Source of the DNA: Leptobrachium leishanense
Taxonomy: Eukaryota > Chordata > Amphibia > Anura > Megophryidae
DNA length: 64,000 nt
Direction: 5' to 3'
NCBI GenBank assembly: GCA_009667805.1
Contig: CM019063.1
Coordinates: forward strand, 56,652,881-56,716,880
Of the stretch, positions 11,042-20,166 are shown piece by piece (positions within the stretch are counted from its first letter, which is position 1; every line of letters starts with the position of its first letter). The notes below the pieces were generated by a model. That model worked only from the letters and a program-made list of their open reading frames with translations, was not told where the DNA came from and did no database searches. Both the position numbers and the translations under genes were made by a program.

Positions 11042-13354
11042 TATGTGTGTCACTGGATGCATCCATTGTGTGATATTTTGTGTGCAAACTCCCCCCCCCA
11101 CACACACACAGTATCTTTACATCATTTGCTCCTCACTGTGAGGCTTTGGCCATCGAATGGAGTGAATGGGTCAGTCACAGAATCAAATCATTGCATTGCA
11201 TGGGATGTATTCAAAGGACATTGCCAGAGGATAGATTAGAAGCCTTTTAAGATCCCTGTTTTATCTCATTCAGCTACCAGCTCTTATCTGAGGTAGCCTA
11301 GAGATCAATAGCTTTATCTAAACATTCCCTCTTCCACCTCATTAACTGTAACATATTGTAGATTAAATAAACAAGAGCCACAAAGCAAAGCTTTTAGTAA
11401 ATGTTGCATCATGGGAAAAATCCAGAGAATGGAACTCAGAGGTAAAATACTTAAATGTATTTTTCCTTTTTATATGCAATAAGTTCAGGCAAAGTAAAAC
11501 ATACAGCAGCGTGTGTTTTACAATGTGTTTTATAATGTGGTTTTGTTTGTAACGCACAAGTAATCTAGTTACAGCTTGTGTAAGTGGTAGTGTCTCTTTA
11601 TTTTCTACCTGCAAGGCAGCCTGCCCTTTGGGTAAAGTGAGCAGCGTGTACACCCTCGGTCCTGTACTTTGGGGGGCCCTGGCTGCACCACTGCTCACAC
11701 TCCTGTGTGAGAAAAAGTGTCAGCGACCATCACCTCTCCATCTGGAGAAGAGGGGATGTCTATCTATGCAGAGGTGTTGAGAGGTTGTCTTTCAGGGGCG
11801 AGAGGGTCAGGGATGTTTATTTGGGTGTAGATGGGAAGATCAGATTGTGTGTTTCTGTGTGTGAAAAATGGTGGAGTATATGGAGGTGTGTCGTCGACAG
11901 TGTGACGAGGGCCCCTAAAATTTTCTTGCCCATGGACCCTGAAATGCTAGAGGTGGCCCGGCTGTAAGGAGTTCATTCCTTATTCGTTAAGTGAGCTGCG
12001 TTTCTTACCTCTGTCTGGTTACCCTGCAGTATTATACTATGGGAGCACTGTCTCCCATCTCTCTTTAACTTATTTAGGAATTGTCAGCAGTTAAAGAAGG
12101 GAAGTGCTGATAAATTAGAATTCTATTATAATTACCATATATTTAGGAATGCCATAAACCTTTTTCAAGTTTCTTCTTATATATCAAAATTGAAGTAAGA
12201 TGCTGCGCTATGATGCGCCACGCTGCGCTACGCCATGGCGAGAGACACCAAAATCAGCCACAGGCATGTAGCTTCAGGTCATGTCTAAATATCTTTGTTA
12301 GACTGTTTCATTAGATTTCAAAGAACTTATAGCCAATCAGCATTCAGATACATTTCCACGTCACAGTTTAACCAACACGGTTTAACAAACACTTATTACT
12401 TTATATGGTTTACAAAAAATCTTTTTCCTATCTTCCCGCTTCTGCGCACATTTTCCTGCACTGAACATAACAGGAAATTGGTCACATCCCCTTATCCTAC
12501 AGAAGGAACAACTGTCTATGCAGAATTGAAAGAAACAAAATGGAGGGGGGGTTTCACAGCCCATTTTATCAAAACAGGCTTTTCAAGATAAACTATTTAT
12601 ATTTTATACAGGAAATTAAAATCTAACAAGTGCCACTCTCTATATGGACGGAGGCGAATGAACCCAGAGCCGGGGAACCCACAGGCTCATGTAAATGTGA
12701 GTGGTATATACCTCCACCCTATAATCTCCTTTTGCCTGACTTGCCATAAGATCTTCTGCACCAAAATTTCTTGTGTGCCCTCTCCCCTTTATGTTTTACG
12801 AGAAACGCTGTGGACGCCATGGTTCTACCACTGGAATAGGAAGATCCACCAAAAGGTTTGGAATTTCTGAAGTATTTTTATTCTCTCTGGCTGCTATACG
12901 CACATTTGCACTTGATTGTGACATTGGAGACTACTTGCACTTTGTTGGCTACTATTTTTAGAATAGCCATCTATACGTATTTTTATGCACTTAGTTACTT
13001 TGTACTCTTTCTAATATAGAGGCACTGCTGCACTTTATTGCACTAATTTATCGCATCATTGGTACACTTTAATTTTAATTCCTTTTATTGTATTATCTAT
13101 GCAAATGCACGTAAGTGTTCTTTAATGTTTACTTTGAGGTTTATTGATGCACTGTAAGGGACGTCCGCTGTATATTTTTTCATCCCTGCTTGGCACGGAT
13201 TTTGGTTGTTTTTTCTGTGTTCTATCTTCACTCCCCGGGCAGCATCACACCATTTATTTGTCATAACTATTGTCCTTGTTTCAAATATTTGCAACAATAT
13301 ACACCTTTATAGGTGCCCATGCTTTAGGATTTATAGCTATATATCCACACCGCC
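11042..13354. other. Gene-free stretch, largely unassigned
   Basis: I see no supported gene. There is a C/CA run at 11089-11110. The part from about 12600 to 13330 is rich in short gcacttt and ttgcact motifs and could be a decayed retroelement 3' untranslated region, but I could not match it to another copy here. The short open frames are not convincing. Confidence 0.45.
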
Positions 13355-13440
13355 TCATTTCCCACTCGTTGTTGGTCAAACATTTCCCACTCGTTGTTGG
13401 TCAAACATTTCCCAGTCGTTGGTGATAAAACATTTCCCAT
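13355..13440 (+). repeat. Short 26-bp tandem repeat, about 3.3 units
   Basis: Units contain catttcccactcgttgttgg followed by tcaaa, at about 13357, 13383 and 13409, with a partial unit at 13434. Substitutions accumulate toward the right. Confidence 0.8.
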
Positions 13441-13757
13441 GGCTTCAAATCGCGTTTAAACATGAGCAAAAGCGGTAAAAATAAGCTCAGCACACAGCGG
13501 TGAAATGGCTCAGCACTCAAAGGGTTAAAAGCGTATTTTTTAAACTTTTTTCTTTTCATTGTTTCCTGTCCCCCAGGGCAGTACCCGGACCCCCATACAC
13601 CTTTTATGGCCAATATCTTGCATATATGCCCTCTTGCAGGGCACTTTCATTTTCGGAGGTTCGACCCACATTGACTTGCATTACTTTCGAGTTCGAATTT
13701 GAACTTTTCGGCTGTTCGAGTTTGAACTGAACACGGGGGTGTATGGCCCATCCCTAC
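13441..13757 (-). repeat. hAT-like end and repeat block shared with 37297-37530
   Basis: The block cctgtcccccagggcagtac, then the cttttatggccaatatcttgc part and a gttcgaatttgaac-rich end, is the inverted counterpart of 37300-37530. It ends in GGCCCATCCCTA at 13757, a hAT-type terminus. Within it, 13470-13530 (gctcagcacacagcggtgaa) resembles the inverse of 63551-63600. The two components may be separate repeats. Boundaries are approximate. Confidence 0.6.
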
Positions 13758-13781
13758 TCCCAACAAATAGTGATCCAGTTA

Positions 13782-13981
13782 TTTTTTTGAGAAAGGATTT
13801 TAGAGGAAGGATACATTGAAATTCCTCACGTTTTCAAGTATGTCCTGGGTGGCGAGTATGTACCGTTAGGTGTCTTGCCCAAGAACACTTACTGGAGAGG
13901 TTGCTCACTGGGATCGAGCCCATGTCTCCACAGACTCTCTCCACGCAGAGCAGTGATGTTACCTCTACTCCACCCAGCCGG
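13782..13981 (-). mobile_element. tRNA-like SINE copy 1
   Basis: This is a member of a 200-bp family with five copies here (also 33047, 36388, 54562 and 61556). Read on the minus strand it starts at a head resembling ccggctgggtggagtagag, has a degenerate B-box-like site, then the body cttgggcaagacacctaac, and ends in an A-rich tail (seen as a T run at 13782-13788). The head is at 13981. No clear target-site duplication was found for this copy. Confidence 0.75.
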
Positions 13982-14531
13982 TATTATTGATTAACATCCC
14001 ACACAGTAACCCTCCACTCTCCCTCCCACCAGCCACGATTCTTCTCAAAGGTAAAATGCAGGTTCATTTCTTTTATACTGTATATTGTATTAATGTGATC
14101 ATTTCATTTTCATATGACCGTAGCGTCAGTTTCCATTATTTCTTATGGGGAAATTCGCTTTGATATAAGAGTGCTTTGGATTACAAACACGTTTCCGGAA
14201 CGAATTATGCTCGCGATCCAATGTATCACTGTATATTTACTGTGTGGCGAATGGAAAGTCAATTTCCTAAACCACTGTGTCCTGTCAGTGGTTTTATGGA
14301 AAAATCATATGGTGTTGAAGGCGTTAAGACCGACTGCAATTCAAGGTTTTCATGACTTTATGATGAAACATGAGTTCTATTAAACACGACCTTTATCTTT
14401 TGCTCAAAGTTTTCTTTTTCTTTTATAAATGCCCTAAGATAACAGTTAACCTTCAAAGCAGTAAAGAATTTCTAAATAAATAATACATTTTATTACCCTT
14501 TTATAGTGAAGTTTTTGATAGTTGCTCTAGA
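13982..14531. other. Gene-free spacer, nothing recognised
   Basis: AT-rich DNA. A short open frame at 14114-14383 has no recognisable protein features and I do not call it a gene. Confidence 0.5.
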
Positions 14532-14711
14532 CCAGAGATTCCAAACCCTGGTCCTCAGGTCCCCCTAACCGGCCAGGTTTTAAGGATCACCTTGGGAAAA
14601 TGCAGACTGAATCCTGCAATCACTGAGCAGCAAATCATGTCACCTGTGCTGTGCTTCACATATCCTGCAAACCTGTCTTGTTAGGGGAACCGGAGGACCA
14701 GGGTTGGGAAC
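14532..14711. mobile_element. Small hAT-type MITE (about 180 bp), near-exact 8-bp TSD
   Basis: The ends are CAGAGATTCCAAACCCTGG and the complement-type CCAGGGTTGGGAACAACTG. The flanks CTCTAGAC (before) and CCCTAGAC (after) differ by one base in 8. Ends of the CAGNGGTTCCCAACCCTGG kind are common in vertebrate hAT MITEs. Its right end is duplicated in inverted orientation just downstream. Confidence 0.75.
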
Positions 14712-14808
14712 AACTGCCCTAGACAACATATATTGAACGCTTTTCAATATATGCTGTCTAGGGCAGTTGTTCCCAACCCTGGTCCTCAGGTTCCCCTAAC
14801 AAGTCAGT
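14672..14808. repeat. Near-perfect inverted repeat, arms of about 56-66 bp
   Basis: The right end of the hAT MITE plus its flank (cctgtcttgttaggggaac to caacatatattgaa, ending 14727) is followed after a loop of about five bases by its reverse complement (from ttcaatatatg at 14733 to cctaacaagtcag). The arm includes the flanking duplication, not just the transposon end. The transcript or single strand would form a long hairpin. Confidence 0.9.
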
Positions 14809-16182
14809 TTGCTGATCTAAATTGAACCCTTCCCTGCCATGATTGTGTTAACACATTCAGGGACTGTGCTGTAACGTTTGGGCTCCAGAAGGTACCCCTG
14901 ACGTTTTAGCCCCGTGGGCATAACATCAAAAGTGCTAAAATGGTTAAGGTCAATTTCAATCCCCAGCCATTGCACGGAGCCATGAGGAGCCATTGGAGCT
15001 GCAGTAACTCTATTTAGCCAGTAGATGGAGACATCTGCCTGTCAGATATGTTATAACACTAGGGAATACATTGGGAATATTCCCAAATATTTCTTACTGT
15101 ATAATTAATTAAAAATGCTCTCCCAAAAAAACCACTAGTTGCTGGCATTGGAATTTTGGGAAATCACTTGTTAGTGAAGGGGTTAATCCATACTGCCAGC
15201 TCTGCAGTGCTCTGTTGACGGTCTTAATCCAGTAGAATTCCTCCACCTCCAGGAACTTGGCTTGAAAATGTTTTTCCTCTTCACATCAGAATAGCTGCAT
15301 CTTAGTCTACAATAGAAATCTGTCATACCTTGTCCTGTGCGGCGAGAGTGCGTGCGAGGTAATCCTAACCACGGACGCATCTCGCGTATAGTAAAATAAT
15401 AATAATAAAAAAAAAATCTTACAGACCTTAAATGCCTTTTAGAATGTCCCCCGGAATAACCTCAGTACATGGGAAAATGCAACCAGACTTAGGAAATACC
15501 CGGCGAATGAAGCTAGAGAAGTAAAGTAAATATTACACGCCTCATGTAAAATCTGACAATAAAAGGTTTTGGATCATATGACTGAATATCATATAGTTTT
15601 TGTTGAGACAAGGCATTTCTGTAAAGTCAAATGACGATAAGGGCATATATATACATTGGGAAATACTGATTCTTAAAGGGATATTCTATTGAAAATAGCG
15701 TTCTATTTATTTGCCTTTAAATAATTGGGCAGATACTGCTGACAGCCTCTGCCCTATTATTAATTATTATTATTATAGGTGATTTTACTTTTTCTCCCTC
15801 GTTTTGCGTAGCTCCTCCTCTTCAGCCGAGGGACTCCCGAACCCAGAAGTCCCTGACACTTTACTGCACCATTTGCAGCCCTGCACAACTTGAGCAGCAT
15901 AGGAATCGCAAATTGCACAGTGCTACAGAACTTGCACACAGAGGCGTAAACTCAAAACCTCAGGGCCCAGGTACGGGAATCCTCAAAGAGCCCCCCACCA
16001 CTCGCCCTGCTAATGGATCTACCCGTTAAAAGGATTTTTCTACAGGAGCCAGGGATTGTATGGAGCAGTGTATCAAACACATAACAAAGCATTCCCTGCA
16101 GCTTTATGATTTCAGGTGACAGGAGCTTAGAAATACTGAGAATCAGGGTCGGTGCTAGAATATTTTGTGCCCCAGGCAAGAC
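14809..16182. other. Gene-free stretch, mostly unassigned
   Basis: I see no supported gene. There is a small TAA/TTA microsatellite near 15768. Sequence from about 16140 (ggtcggtgctagaatatttt) resumes after the hAT insertion at 16735 (cagctacctgcacccc), so it belongs to an older repeat interrupted by that hAT. Confidence 0.45.
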
Positions 16183-16734
16183 TAGGGATGTGCGTTTCGG
16201 GTTTCGGAATTTCGGAATTTTCACGAAATTTCCCGATTCGTGTTTTCGGATGCGGCCGAATTTCCGAAAATATTTAGATCCGAAAACGGCAGATCCGAAA
16301 AGTTTTCCGAGCCGAAACGAAATATTTTCGGAATTTTCGAATGGACTTGAAATGTGTCAAATCGAAATTTATTGCTTTGAAACGAGGAGAACAGACGTTC
16401 CGAAAACACGAAAAGTTCTGAAGTTACGAAAAGTCGATACAAAAAACAAGCAAAGTGACACGAAAATACAAAAAACGGTTGATATTCCGAAAACATGTAT
16501 AATTCCGAAAAACGAAAATTTCCGAAATTACGAAAAGTCGATACAAAAAACGAGCAAAGTGACACGAAAATACGAAAAATGGTCGATATTCCGAAAAAAA
16601 TTATGTACACGAAAAACGAGTCGAGCCGAACCGAATCGAAACAGAAATCGGTCGAAACGAGCCGAATCGAAAAGTTTAAAAATCCGAAAAATTTAACCAA
16701 ATTGAACCGAAAAAAAAATCGGTGCACAAGCCTA
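16183..16734 (+). mobile_element. hAT-type MITE, exact 8-bp TSD (552 bp)
   Basis: It begins TAGGGATGTGCGTTTCGGG and ends GTGCACAAGCCTA. The duplication GGCAAGAC is exact at 16175-16182 and 16735-16742. The interior is rich in ttccgaaa and cgaaaa words, producing long but meaningless open frames on both strands. A copy in opposite orientation lies at 18249-19021. Confidence 0.92.
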
Positions 16735-16889
16735 GGCAAGACCAGCTACCTGCACCCCCTAAAAAAAATTAAACTGCTAAATTTCTTTTTATTTTCAAAA
16801 ATAAAGTTTGAGAAGCACCAATAGTAAAGGTGCTTTACTAGTAAATAGTAAAGGTAAAATAAATATAAACTGTATTTCTCTTAACAAAA

Positions 16890-17002
16890 CCCAAAATTTG
16901 ACATGCCCAGCAGAGCCCAGTGTTTTACATGCCCAGCAGAGCCCAGAGTTTTACATGCCCAGCAGAGCCCAGTGTTTCCCATGCCCAGCAGAGCCCAGAG
17001 TT
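16890..17002 (+). repeat. 25-26-bp tandem repeat, four units
   Basis: Four units of acatgcccagcagagcccag plus a gtgtttt or agtttt spacer. They are short and regular with few changes. Confidence 0.9.
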
Positions 17003-17007
17003 TTACA

Positions 17008-17170
17008 TTTGTAGGATGTATAGAAACATTTTAAAAACAAAAAAATTACATTTCAAATGACGGTAAATGGTTTTCCTTTAATCTATTCATAAAAAACTGC
17101 TTGGGGCGGCAGCCTGTATGAAAAGAAGAGACATTTTAGGACACGGAGAACAAGTTTAGTGATTTGTTTT
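17008..17170 (+). repeat. Dispersed repeat shared with 37634-37800
   Basis: The block ggatgtatagaaa, then tgacggtaaatg, ctttaatctatccataaa-like text, cttggggcggcag and gagacattt, is present in the same orientation at 37634-37800 with about 10-15 percent differences by eye. It is non-coding and its class is unknown. Confidence 0.75.
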
Positions 17171-17234
17171 GGCTAATATTATGGTGAAACTTATGCAGGC
17201 TTTGGATGAAAGTAACATTAAGTGCTTTAAAATT

Positions 17235-17855
17235 GGGCCTTTAGTGTCGGCAACAGTGCCATCACACCGTAACCCCTGATATTGTGGAAGAGTGCAGGGT
17301 TGGACCCTGCGGTCAAATATTAAAATGATATGAATCTGGTAAAGGTGTCAGTGCACCCAAATATTGTGCCTTTGCTGGCAGGAAGTGCCTTCACACCGTA
17401 ACCCCTCTGTGGTATTGTGGAAGAGTACAGCGGTGGACCCTGTGGTCCAATATTAAAATTATATGAATCTGGTATAGGCGTCAGTGGCAGTGCACCCAAA
17501 TATTGTGCCTTTGGTGGCAGCAAGTGCCTTCACACTGGAACCCCTCTGTGGTATTGTGGAAGAGTGCAGGGTTGGACCCTGCGGTCAAATATTAAAATGA
17601 TATGAATCTGGTATACGCATCAGTGGAAGTGCACCCAAATATTGTGCCTTTGGTGGCAGCAAGTGCCTTCACACCACTAACCCCTCTGTGGTATTGTGGA
17701 AGAGTGCAGTGGGGGACCCTGCGGTCCAATATTAAAATGATATGACTCTGGTATAGGCGTCAGTGGCAGTGCACCCAAATATTGTGCCTTTGGTGGCAGC
17801 AAGTGCCTTCACACCGTAACCCCTCTGAGGTATTGTGGAAGAGTGCAGTGGTGGA
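17235..17855 (+). repeat. About 140-bp tandem repeat, roughly 4.5 units
   Basis: Units contain gtgcacccaaatattgtgcc, then a cttcacaccgtaacccctc-like block, ggtattgtggaagagtgcag and tattaaaatgatatgaatc. The anchor word starts at about 17350, 17490, 17629 and 17769, with a degenerate partial unit from 17235. Open frames of about 60 codons inside come from the repetition. Confidence 0.9.
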
Positions 17856-18240
17856 GGTTTTGGTAATGCAGAAGAGATCCCTGATCTATTCAGTTACATC
17901 AGCAGCTATAACAAAACCAGGTCAGCAATGTTTAGGCACTTGTACTGCGCTACTGCATATGGTGAGAATCGGCGCACACCAGTAGCGACAGGAAGCAAAC
18001 AGAACAGGCAGGGAATACACAGAGAGAATAGTCAAATGGCAGGCAAAGTCGGCAACAGATCGGGTCCTCAGAACAAGCAGGGTCAGTAACAAGTATACAA
18101 ACTGAATCAGTAAGCTAGCGATGCGGGAATAAAGGCTGAGACACCCTGAGCATGTAGCGACGCACAGAGTAGCGAAGCGAAGAGAAGCAAACATTTTGCA
18201 GGCTTGACTTCACTCCGCTCCACCTCGCAGCGTGCCTACA
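17856..18240. other. Gene-free stretch, possible retroelement remnant
   Basis: No gene. The text has the cagg/acagg-rich composition seen in LTR or untranslated parts of retroelements, but I found no terminal structure or second copy here. Confidence 0.4.
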
Positions 18241-18248
18241 CTGCATTA

Positions 18249-19021
18249 TAGGCTTGTGCACCGATTTTTTTTCGGCTCGATTCGGTTCGATTTGTTCGGA
18301 TGTTAAAACTTTTCAATTCGGCTCGTTTCGACCGATTGCTGTTTCGATTCGGTTCGGTTCGGATCGTTTTCCGGGTACATTTTTTTTTCGGAATATCGAC
18401 CATTTTTCGTATTTTCGGGTCACTTTGCTCGTTTTTTGTATCGACTTTTCAGAAATTTCGGAAATTTTCGTTTTTTCGGAACGTCTGTTCTCCTCGTTTC
18501 AAAGTGTCTACGATAATTCTGGCGATTCTATCGTGTTTTTTTTTATTAAATAAAGATCCTTTTTTTCTTATGAATAATTGAATATACATTTCACAACTTT
18601 ATTTAATCTTATTAAAATGGTATGAAAGCCAAGGAACAAAAAAAATGAACAAAACGATTTAAAAAACGCTAAACTGACCCGAATGTCACAAGAAACAAGT
18701 GATACGCATTTACAAATACAAAATTTACAGAATCAGCGATATAACCGATAATAGTTAAATATACGATGTGCAGAATTACCGAAATGGAACCGAAATCACG
18801 AATGGAACCGAAATCATGAATAGAGCAAAAATAAATTTCGATTTGACACATTTCAAATCCATTCGAAAATTCCGAAAATTTTTCGTTTCGGCTCAGAAAA
18901 CTTTTCGGATCTATCGGTTTTCGGGTCCGATCCGATTCGGAAATTCGGCCGAATCCGAAGACACGAATCGGGAAATTTCGTGAAAATTCTGAAATTCCGA
19001 AACCCGAAATGCACATCCCTA
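18249..19021 (-). mobile_element. hAT-type MITE, exact 8-bp TSD (773 bp), inverse of 16183 copy
   Basis: It begins TAGGCTTGTGCACCG and ends GCACATCCCTA, the reverse arrangement of the element at 16183-16734. The duplication CTGCATTA is exact at 18241-18248 and 19022-19029. It carries about 220 bp of AT-rich interior (from about 18500) absent from the other copy. Confidence 0.92.
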
Positions 19022-19361
19022 CTGCATTACGTTTGCTTCTCACCGTACTGGACAGGAATTCACTAACTAAATTAAAATGTACACACAAAACCGTTTTATT
19101 TTCACAAAGCACATGTTATATAGACAAAAAAAGTTTCTACTGAATAAAATACATCAAAAATTACTGTTAATTTAATAGGAATAGTATAAAAATATAAAAA
19201 AAGGTAACCCCTGATCATATATATATTATAGGGACACGGAGCGCTGTGTATAGAGTAGGGATGCATTGATACCACACACAGACATATACGTATATATCAA
19301 CATGCAGACCTATATATACATATATATCAACACGCAGATAGATATATATATATATATATAT
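19022..19361. repeat. Spacer ending in AT-rich microsatellite
   Basis: Spacer without a gene, then a complex microsatellite (atatatcaacatgcagac-type units and a TA run at 19340-19360). The Penelope-like element starts in this TA run, and a further TA run lies at its other edge near 24803. Confidence 0.7.
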
Positions 19362-19620
19362 ATCCAAGGAAAGTGGCGGCACTCGATTTGAGAAATAAAA
19401 AATCAAAAAAGTTTATTTAAATCATTTAAAATAAGACCGACGTTTCGGCCCTCACAGGAGCCATTCTCAAGGTGTTATACATAGGAGTTGCATACGTTTA
19501 AATAAAAAGCACACATAGTTGGAAAACCAATCAAAGAGGCTCGTTAGGGAAGAGGCACAGATGTTATCAATGCATAGTTAATAAAATAATTAACATTCCC
19601 AAAAGGTGTGTCACTTACAA
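19362..19620 (-). repeat. Penelope-like element 3' pseudo-LTR
   Basis: About 259 bp from tatccaaggaaagtggcgg to ggtgtgtcacttacaagtg. It is repeated almost exactly at 23430-23694 and, inverted, at 24468-24725. It contains the hammerhead-like box at 19433-19475 (complement strand). It ends in a short palindrome, cacttacaagtg. Confidence 0.9.
19433..19475 (-). ncRNA. Hammerhead-ribozyme-like motif in pseudo-LTR
   Basis: On the element's sense strand the text reads ggctcctgtgagggccgaaa followed by cgtcggtc. It has a CTG-TGA box, a short GG/CC stem, CGAAAC and a GTC cleavage-type triplet, in the order expected of minimal hammerheads known in Penelope-like pseudo-LTRs. One base of the canonical CTGATGA box is missing and stem I is weak (GGCT with GGTC, partly wobble). 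I therefore call it hammerhead-like and not an active ribozyme. Identical copies lie at about 23508-23545 (minus) and 24617-24655 (plus). Confidence 0.5.
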
Positions 19621-20166
19621 GTGAACGTAAGACAGTCGCCTAGGCAACATATAAACAATGCACAATCTCTACGGAAGCCGCAGAGGAAAGAGAGTGAGCT
19701 TCCAAATTTAAAACCAAAAAAAGTATAAAAGAGAAAGAGAGAGCAGCCTATCAAGAAACATTTTAAAGGCTTGAAGTGAAAAAAGCATATCATACAGCCG
19801 AAAAGGAAAAAGATCGCTAATCACGCTGCAAAGTACGTGTGTGCTAGGCAGTGCACTTGCTCGAACAACAGAGAGTATAAAGCCCTGGGCCATTGATCAC
19901 CAGATGGAACTTGGGAATACGAGGTGGTTAAAGCAACTGAGGTCCTATAGTAAAATGTATCTGTACTGAGAATCAAATATACATACATATAGGTGTGTTG
20001 TCAAGACTACAAATAAAACAAAAGCACAACGGAAGCCGCATGTGGTCAAAAAAAGGGAGGATCGGAGTCCTAATTACCAAAACGGGCAAATGGATAACAC
20101 CCCATATCTGTATCGGATGGATTGCTTAACTGTTTATTAAGACCTATATGTGAAAGTGTGGTATGC

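Noticed and set aside
16106..16739. Two long overlapping frames on opposite strands (196 and 172 codons)
   Set aside because: They lie in a palindromic hAT MITE of ttccgaaa-type words. Composition explains the lack of stops and no protein feature is visible.
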